Assembly: GCA_964560135.1 (NCBI GenBank)
Contig: CAZLKN010000005.1
Span: forward strand, 1-64,000
Origin: CAZLKN01 sp964560135
Lineage (GTDB): Bacteria; Actinomycetota; JAICYB01
Length of the DNA stretch: 64,000 nt
Direction of reading: 5' to 3'
Part shown: positions 58,411 to 64,000 of the stretch, in pieces
Numbering within the stretch: the first letter of the stretch is position 1
How the letters are laid out: each line of letters begins with the position of its first letter
Notes under the pieces: generated by a model
Told to the model about the DNA's origin: nothing
Databases searched by the model: none
Seen by the model: only the letters and a program-made list of their open reading frames with translations
Translations under genes and position numbers: made by a program

Positions 58411-61400
58411 CTAGACCACCCCCACCGGTTCTTCGACGTCCTCGTCCTCGGGGGCCTTCCCGAGATAGGCGGCGATCACGGCCGGGTCCCGCTGGACCTC
58501 GGCGGGGCGACCCTCGGCGATAAGCCTGCCCCGGTCGAGCACGTACACGTAGTCGGAGACGGACATGACCATCTGCACGTCGTGCTCGATGAGCAGCACC
58601 GTCACGCCGAGGTCGCGGATCTCGCGGATGACGTCCACGAGCCCCTCGGTCTCGCTGTCGTCGAGGCCGGAGGCGGCCTCGTCGAGCATCATGAAGGGCA
58701 GTCCCGTCACCATCGCACGCGCCACCTCGACCATCCGCAGGACGCCGAAGGGCAGGTCGCCCGGGCGCTTGTCGGCGTACTCCTGGAGGCCGAGCCGCTC
58801 GATCACCTCGTTGACCCGCTGGCGGGAGCGCTGTTCGGCCTCCAGGAAGGTGGGGCTGGCCGCCAGATGCGATGCCAGCCCGGTGGCGTTGTCGAGGTGT
58901 GTGGCCACCAGGAGGTTGTCAAAGACGGTGAGCTGCGGGAAGAGCTGGAGGACCTGGAAGGTCCGGGCGACCCCGAGGCGGGCGCGATCATGGACGGGCA
59001 CGTCCGTGACGTCCCGCCCGTGCAGTTCGACGCGGCCCGCGGTGGGCTCGATGATCCCGGCGATGGAGTTGAACGTCACGGTCTTCCCGGCGCCGTTCGG
59101 CCCGATGAGCCCGACGATCTCCCCTTCCCGCACCTCGAGGGAGACCTCGTCGACGGCGGTGAGCCCGCCGAAACGAACGGTGACCTCCTGGGCGCGCACG
59201 ACCACCGGCCGTTCCTCTCGGGACCGGTCGCCGTCCAGCGACACCGACGGCGCCGGCGTGTCGGGCGCGGAGGTCGACGGGCTCCCCGCAGAGGCTTCCG
59301 TTTCCTCGGTCGGCGCAGCCGCTGCCCGCCGAGCCGCAGCCAGGACCGATGCCGGCAGATGCTCCAGGGCCGGGCTCTCGAGCCGTTCGCGGATCCGCTC
59401 CCCCGTCCTCAGGCGTGCCCAGCGTACGTCTTCGATGAACTTGTCGATCCCACGGTCGAGAAGAGCGAGGACCGCCATGACCCTCGAGATACCTCCGACG
59501 GCGTGGGCGATCCGGCTCCCGAGAGCCCCGAGGCCCCCCGGGTAGGTGAGGAGCACCAGAGCGAGGAGCGCGGAGGACACGACATCGAGCAGCCCCCCGA
59601 ACGCCGCGACACGGAAGAAGACGACATCGAGCATGGCGAACAGCACTCCGGCGGCGACGGCACCACCCAGGCTCCGCAGACCTCCCACGACGACGATGGC
59701 CACGAACAGCAGCGACTTCTGGACCACGAAGTCATCGGGGCTGACGATGTTGGCCTCGGACATCATCAGGCTCCCGGCGGCGCCGGCGAGGAACCCCGAC
59801 AGGGTGAACGCCATGACCTTGTACCGGGTCACATCGATCCCCAGGGACGCTGCGGCCATCTCCGAGCCCTGCACGGCGAAGAAGGCCCGGCCGGTCTTCG
59901 AGTCGCGGAGGTTGGCGGCGGCGAGCAGACCCACGGCGGTCAACGCCCAGAGCACGAAGTACATCGTCCGCTGGTTGGAGAAGTCGAAGTGCGGGAAGGT
60001 GCCCGACGACCCGATGGTGGTGGCGTCGATCCGCAGGTGCTGGGTGACGACGTTCTGCCGGAACAGGAACTCGGCGGCCATCCACCCGAAGATGAGGGTG
60101 GCCACGGCGAGGAACAGACCGCGGACCCGCACCGCGACCATGCCCAGGCCGACAGCGAAGATCGCGGCCACGGCCCCGGCCACAGGCAGGTTCAACGGGA
60201 AGGGGATCCCGAGTCCGGATGCCAGCCAGCCCGTGGCGTATGCGCCGATCCCGACGAAGGCCGCGTGCCCCAGGGAGATCTGGCCCACCCACCCGATCAG
60301 GACGACCAGCGACACGGCCACGAGCGTCAGGACGGCGCCCATGTTCACCGCGCCCACGACATCGAAGGGCGCAGCGAAAGGCAGCGCGAAGGCAGCCAAC
60401 AGGCCGAGAATCATCAGCGGACGCTTCCCCGCCGCCAGGGGCCCCAAGCCGACGAACTGCCGCTTGCCGGCGACGACGAGCGACTCGGCACGGACGTCGC
60501 CCCCGGTGATCCTCTCCCCGCGGCTCACCATGACCGCCACTGCGGCGAGGGCGAGGAAGAGTTGGGGACCCCCCTGGAGGTCCTCGAGAGCGCCGATCCC
60601 GGGAACAACCGAGAATGCGGCCGCGGCCACGGCCGACCCGATCACCGCCCCCGGGAGGCTCACGAGGCCACCGAGAAGAGCTGCCACGAAGGCGGGGATG
60701 GCCTGGAAGGACAGCACGTAGACATGGAGGTTCGTGATCCCCGCGAGCATGATCCCCGACAGGGCCGCGAGCGTACCGCCGATGACCCACGTCAGCGCCG
60801 TGATCCGGTCCGGGTCGACGCTCATGAGGCCCGCCGCTCGGCGGTTCTCGGCCGTTGCCCGCATGATGAGCCCGAGGTCGGTGAACTTGAAGAGAGCCAT
60901 GAGGCCCGCCGTCAGCGCCAGCGCCGCACAGAACAGCCCGAACTCCCCGTAACGCACGAAGGAGCCGCCGACCTCGACCCCTCCATCGGGGAACACGTTC
61001 GGGGCGCGCTCCGTGGCCGTACCGAAGATCCGCGCCGACACGGCCAGGACCACCCCGAAGGCGGCGACCGTCCCCACCGTCTGGGCCGTGGGCCCCTGTG
61101 GTCGCAGGGTACGGACGAAGACCCGCTCCACCGCGTAGCCGAGCGCACCGCCGGCGGCAAGTCCGCAGAGGAGAGCGAAGGGTAGTGGGATCCCCACTCG
61201 GGCGGCCCACACGAGTGCCACGAGCACGACCACCGAGGCTCCAGCCCCGGCGGCGAGACGCGTGCGGCGGGGGACACCGACGCCGAGAACGAATCCGACG
61301 AGGGGACCCATGCACACCGCGGGGATGATCGCCGCAAGGAGGCCCTCCGCCAGGCCTGAGTCCCCGCGATGGAGCACGAAGGTGACGTAGGCGGGGAACA

Positions 61401-61530
61401 TCACCATCGCTCCGTGGGCGAGGTTGAGCACCTTCGAGGCCCGGTAGATCATGACGATCCCCACGGCGAGGATCGCGAACGCACCGAGGAGACCCAGGGA
61501 CAACAGCAGGGAGATGAGGAGATCGGCCAC
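58411..61530 (-). CDS. LivH-LivM-LivG fusion ABC transporter
   Basis: One uninterrupted 1039-residue protein combining three HAAT-family subunits. Residues about 1-345 are a LivH permease (MIYRASKVLNLAHGAMVM, RATAENRRAAGLMSVD), about 365-690 a LivM permease (LIGWVGQISLGHAAFVGIGAY, AFFAVQGSEMAAASLGID), about 700-780 a charged linker, and about 785-1039 a LivG ATPase with Walker A GPNGAGKT (about 810), Walker B MMLDEAASGLDD and H-loop IEHDV. The ABC signature is unusual, LPFGVLRMVE where LSYGQQRRLE is normal. GTG at 61530 lies two bases after the binding-protein gene. LivF follows directly. Confidence 0.92.
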   Translation of the reverse strand: MADLLISLLLSLGLLGAFAILAVGIVMIYRASKVLNLAHGAMVMFPAYVTFVLHRGDSGLAEGLLAAIIPAVCMGPLVGFVLGVGVPRRTRLAAGAGASVVVLVALVWAARVGIPLPFALLCGLAAGGALGYAVERVFVRTLRPQGPTAQTVGTVAAFGVVLAVSARIFGTATERAPNVFPDGGVEVGGSFVRYGEFGLFCAALALTAGLMALFKFTDLGLIMRATAENRRAAGLMSVDPDRITALTWVIGGTLAALSGIMLAGITNLHVYVLSFQAIPAFVAALLGGLVSLPGAVIGSAVAAAAFSVVPGIGALEDLQGGPQLFLALAAVAVMVSRGERITGGDVRAESLVVAGKRQFVGLGPLAAGKRPLMILGLLAAFALPFAAPFDVVGAVNMGAVLTLVAVSLVVLIGWVGQISLGHAAFVGIGAYATGWLASGLGIPFPLNLPVAGAVAAIFAVGLGMVAVRVRGLFLAVATLIFGWMAAEFLFRQNVVTQHLRIDATTIGSSGTFPHFDFSNQRTMYFVLWALTAVGLLAAANLRDSKTGRAFFAVQGSEMAAASLGIDVTRYKVMAFTLSGFLAGAAGSLMMSEANIVSPDDFVVQKSLLFVAIVVVGGLRSLGGAVAAGVLFAMLDVVFFRVAAFGGLLDVVSSALLALVLLTYPGGLGALGSRIAHAVGGISRVMAVLALLDRGIDKFIEDVRWARLRTGERIRERLESPALEHLPASVLAAARRAAAAPTEETEASAGSPSTSAPDTPAPSVSLDGDRSREERPVVVRAQEVTVRFGGLTAVDEVSLEVREGEIVGLIGPNGAGKTVTFNSIAGIIEPTAGRVELHGRDVTDVPVHDRARLGVARTFQVLQLFPQLTVFDNLLVATHLDNATGLASHLAASPTFLEAEQRSRQRVNEVIERLGLQEYADKRPGDLPFGVLRMVEVARAMVTGLPFMMLDEAASGLDDSETEGLVDVIREIRDLGVTVLLIEHDVQMVMSVSDYVYVLDRGRLIAEGRPAEVQRDPAVIAAYLGKAPEDEDVEEPVGVV

Positions 61531-61532
61531 AG

Positions 61533-62963
61533 CTACAGGGCGGGGTCGGGGATGAACCCGGTCTGGCGGTCCCGGAATCCGGCGAACGAACCCTGGGCCA
61601 CGAGGATCTCGAAGGCCTGGGCGCTACGGTTCGCGAAGCGCTGGTCGGGTGACCACTGCAGCGTCGTGGCGAAGTCGCTCGTGTAGGTCATCGCGTTGAT
61701 GGCCTCGCGCAACCGTGCCCGCGTCAGGTTCGGGCCGACCTGCTCGAGGGCCTCCACGAACACGTCCATCCCCAGGTAGGAGCCCTGGAGAAACTGGTTC
61801 GTGACGTCCACTGTGGGGCTGACGGTACGTACATCGTTCACGTAGTCGGAGATGCCGGGCTTGGATGCATGATGGCCGATGGCCGGGTTGTACCCGGTCC
61901 ACACGAGCAGCCCTTCACAGTCCGCACCGCAGTTCCCGGCGAACTCCTCGTTGAACAGGGTCTGCGCGCCGCTCGTGATCTGCCGTCCCATCTCCGGGCG
62001 GCCGGCGATCCATGTGAGCGCCGTCTGCGGCTCGAGAAGCAGGGCCACGAAGTCGCAGCCGCCCTCACAAGCCTGGTTGAAGCGCCGGACCTCCGCCGAG
62101 TACGAGGCCTGCGCGGGCTGCACGCCGATAAAGGCCTTGAGCTCGGTGCCGGGCATCGCCTCGACCTGGGCCTTGAAGGCGTCCGCCCCCTCGCGCCCGA
62201 AACGGTAGAACCGGTCGTAGACGATGGCGAAGCTCTTCGAACCCTGATCGTGGCCGTACTTGGCCATCACCCGCATCGTGGAGATGGTGGCGGTGGCCAC
62301 CGGCCACACCCACGGGCTCTCGTACTGCTGGATGAGCATCCCGTCCGATCCCACCACGGGGATCCCGGCGTTCTCGATGTCGCCGGCCTCGATGGAGGCG
62401 GTCAATCCCTCCGAGGACGGCACGACGGGCAGGGCGAACTGACCCTCCTCGATGAAGTTCCGGATGAAGGTACGGCCCCGGGCTGCGTCCCAGCCGTCGT
62501 CGCGCATGGTGAGATCGAGCAGCCGGCCGCAGATCCCTCCCTCGGCATTCACCCGCCGCACCACGGCCTGCATGCCGATGGGCGAGTCGCCCAGGAAGCT
62601 CGAGCCCGGGCCCGACTGCACGACCGTGGATGCGAGGCGGATCCGGTCGCCCGTCACACCATCATCGGTGGCGCCGCCGTTGCGGCCGCGGGCGCACTCC
62701 AGGCCTCCCGATTCCTCAGCACGCCGCTGGGTGCCGCCGTCGGCGGAACCCTGGCCGGCTCCCTCGTCCACGAACTCGGCCGCCGTGCCATCGTCGCCGC
62801 CGTCGCCGCCGCCGGAAAGCGCACCATCTGCCGCGTCGCCGTCCACCGCACCCGCGCCGTCCCGGGTGAGGCCGGTGATCTCCGAGCTCGGCGGGATGAA
62901 GGCCACGGCCCCCAGCAGCGCCGCGAAGGCCACCGCGAAGAACGCCCGGCGGAGGCCCGCCAT
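61533..62963 (-). CDS. LivK-like periplasmic/exported binding protein
   Basis: A 476-residue type I solute-binding protein for the transporter. An N-terminal hydrophobic segment (about 5-24) lacks a lipobox cysteine, so it is either cleaved or an anchor. A Gly/Asp-rich spacer (about 30-90) follows, then the two-lobe domain: VTGDRIRLASTVVQSGPGSS, VRRVNAEGGICGRLLDLTMRDDGWD, and GYNPAIGHH. Cysteine pairs (ACEGGCD, NCGADC) look extracellular. ATG at 62963 shares its A with the stop of the upstream gene (TGATG). Ligand unknown. Confidence 0.88.
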   Translation of the reverse strand: MAGLRRAFFAVAFAALLGAVAFIPPSSEITGLTRDGAGAVDGDAADGALSGGGDGGDDGTAAEFVDEGAGQGSADGGTQRRAEESGGLECARGRNGGATDDGVTGDRIRLASTVVQSGPGSSFLGDSPIGMQAVVRRVNAEGGICGRLLDLTMRDDGWDAARGRTFIRNFIEEGQFALPVVPSSEGLTASIEAGDIENAGIPVVGSDGMLIQQYESPWVWPVATATISTMRVMAKYGHDQGSKSFAIVYDRFYRFGREGADAFKAQVEAMPGTELKAFIGVQPAQASYSAEVRRFNQACEGGCDFVALLLEPQTALTWIAGRPEMGRQITSGAQTLFNEEFAGNCGADCEGLLVWTGYNPAIGHHASKPGISDYVNDVRTVSPTVDVTNQFLQGSYLGMDVFVEALEQVGPNLTRARLREAINAMTYTSDFATTLQWSPDQRFANRSAQAFEILVAQGSFAGFRDRQTGFIPDPAL

Positions 62964-64000
62964 CAGGCCATCGCCTCCTTCAGCGCCCGGCGTCGCAGCG
63001 CCAGGTAGACGGGGGTGAAGAGCAGCAACCACATCAGGGCGGCCATGAAGGCATCCCTCGGTGAGCGAAGCAGGAACCCGAGCCCCTCGAACATCATCTT
63101 GATGGGGTTCCGCTGCGCGCCGACGGCAGCACCGTTGGGATCCTCCCCCTGCGCCTGCTGCGCTTCCTGCAGGACGCGTGCCCGCATCGACGGCGGAACG
63201 GTCATCTCCGTGATGAGGGCCGGGAGATCGAAGTCGAGCAGGTCGTCGGCGGTCTCGAAGCCCTCGCGCAGGAAGATCCCATAGGTCGCGCTCGCGTCGG
63301 TGCCGGCGAACTGGTACACCTGTCGCCCTCGACCGTGTGTGGGGTGGTCGTTGAAGATCACGATCTCGAGCGCCGGAACCTGGGTCGCCGGATCGTTGTT
63401 CACCACCCGGTTCGAAAGCTCTTCGAGCCGGTCGCGCTGGATCGAGGCCAGGTACCCGCCGCTGGTCCCCTGAGCGAGTTCGAAGTCCGGCTCGGGGACG
63501 TTCACCTCCCCGCGGGTGCCGAGGGCTCGGTCGAGGGCCGCCATGAACGGGTGGCGGCTGAGGTTGGGCTCGATGGTTCCGGACACCACGGGGATGCTCG
63601 GATCACCGCAGCTGTCGGCCTCGCCCGTCGGTGGGACCCCCACCTCGGGCGGAACCTGCCCGCGCACCTCCTGGAGCACGGCCTCCTCCATCTCCTCGTT
63701 GGGGTACCGCACGTTGCACAGTCGACGAGCGAAGAACGTTGAAGCCGACCCCGAACGCCCGGCGGCCCAAGACTCGGCGACCGTCATCGCCGAGTCGATG
63801 AAGATCTCGTCATCGATGGAGATGTTGCGCGCGAACGCCTCAGAGCGCGCGACGAGACCGCGCTCGGGGTCGCGGTACACGCGCACGTCGCCTCCGACGT
63901 CACCCACGCGGACGATGCCGGGATCTTCCACTCCCGCGTCCTCGAGGGCGCCCGCGACCGGCGATGCCCGGCCCTGCCCGGTGACTTCCTCCTGCTCCTG
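62963..64000 (-). CDS. Membrane-anchored protein of unknown family, 5' end outside window
   Basis: An open frame of 346 codons runs from the right edge to a TGA at 62963. An internal GTG at 63931 is possible but unlikely as the start, because the frame remains open and continues in character to the edge. The large soluble part has a cysteine pair (RRLCNVRYP, DSCGDPS) and is followed by one transmembrane helix (about 25 residues from the end, FMAALMWLLLFTPVYLAL) and a basic tail RRRALKE, giving an outside N-terminus. No family was recognised. It is the upstream partner of the LivK-like gene (TGATG overlap). Confidence 0.72.
   Translation of the reverse strand, partial: QEQEEVTGQGRASPVAGALEDAGVEDPGIVRVGDVGGDVRVYRDPERGLVARSEAFARNISIDDEIFIDSAMTVAESWAAGRSGSASTFFARRLCNVRYPNEEMEEAVLQEVRGQVPPEVGVPPTGEADSCGDPSIPVVSGTIEPNLSRHPFMAALDRALGTRGEVNVPEPDFELAQGTSGGYLASIQRDRLEELSNRVVNNDPATQVPALEIVIFNDHPTHGRGRQVYQFAGTDASATYGIFLREGFETADDLLDFDLPALITEMTVPPSMRARVLQEAQQAQGEDPNGAAVGAQRNPIKMMFEGLGFLLRSPRDAFMAALMWLLLFTPVYLALRRRALKEAMA

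Noticed and set aside
57451..61185. A 1244-codon open frame on the plus strand
   Set aside because: It is antisense to livF and the LivHMG fusion; its product is a His/Arg/Glu/Asp-rich string without domains, as expected from third-position GC bias in high-GC DNA.
1..64000. tRNA genes, CRISPR arrays, IS elements, prophage or attachment sites
   Set aside because: Intergenic regions were read for T-loop GGTTCRA motifs, regular repeats, transposase motifs and integrases; none was seen. A covariance-model scan would be decisive for RNA genes.

Overview
The window reads as chromosomal DNA of a high-GC actinobacterium (Actinomycetota). Diagnostic signs are a 1203-residue multifunctional 2-oxoglutarate dehydrogenase of the mycobacterial Kgd type, three F420/flavin-type luciferase-like oxidoreductases, class E and class F sortases, DUF3152, DUF2254 and DUF6458 proteins, a 26-codon bL37-type ribosomal protein gene, frequent GTG starts, and many TAGnnT -10 boxes lying 6-7 nt before start codons (leaderless transcription). 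The exact lineage is not established; the set would suit a soil or aquatic member of a deep class such as Acidimicrobiia or Nitriliruptoria (inference). No tRNA, rRNA, IS element, prophage or CRISPR array was seen. Gene density is very high and no stretch over 300 bases lacks a gene.

Layout. 1-4.4 kb (mostly minus): a cut-off secreted protein, two luciferase-like oxidoreductases, a class E sortase, a small membrane protein and an M15-type peptidase lipoprotein. 4.4-6.4 kb: pncA-pncB NAD salvage pair. 6.4-8.3 kb: RF3 and a zinc-ribbon protein. 8.4-13.7 kb: a trypsin-like/PDZ membrane protein that has lost its catalytic His and Asp, a third luciferase-like enzyme, a class F sortase and a class A penicillin-binding protein with a long Pro-Thr tail. 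13.7-20.2 kb: a type 5 uracil-DNA glycosylase, an acyl-CoA dehydrogenase coupled to a cyclase-family hydrolase, a PAS-PAS-GAF-PP2C phosphatase and a LarA-like protein. 20.2-23.9 kb: a zinc locus, yibE/F facing znuA-znuC-znuB, with a Zur-type operator between them. 23.9-36.2 kb: lipid and CoA genes (MaoC hydratase, HAD-acyltransferase fusion, alpha-methylacyl-CoA racemase, SDR, acyl-CoA ligase) interspersed with a DMT transporter, GDPD, DUF3152 metalloprotease, M42 peptidase, methyltransferase and a YdbS/YdbT-like pair.

36.2-41 kb: kgd, a macrodomain gene overlapping it by ATGA, and a beta-carbonic anhydrase. 41-44 kb: DUF2254 protein, DoxX-like protein, a strong hairpin terminator and tandem DUF6458 genes. 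44-46.2 kb: a TPP riboswitch followed by thiG-thiH. 46.2-52.1 kb: alpha/beta hydrolase, moaA, and an overlapping plsY-hyuA-hyuB operon. 52.2-56.4 kb: MFS exporter, bL37, lipoprotein esterase, small membrane protein, MBL hydrolase and an MFE-2-like SDR.

56.5-64 kb: a tightly overlapped minus-strand operon running off the right edge: a membrane-anchored protein of unknown family, a LivK-like binding protein, a single 1039-residue LivH-LivM-LivG fusion, LivF, and two lipoproteins translationally coupled to it. This fused transporter with three unfamiliar partners, the zinc locus carrying its own operator, and the kgd-macrodomain coupling are the most interesting systems in the window.
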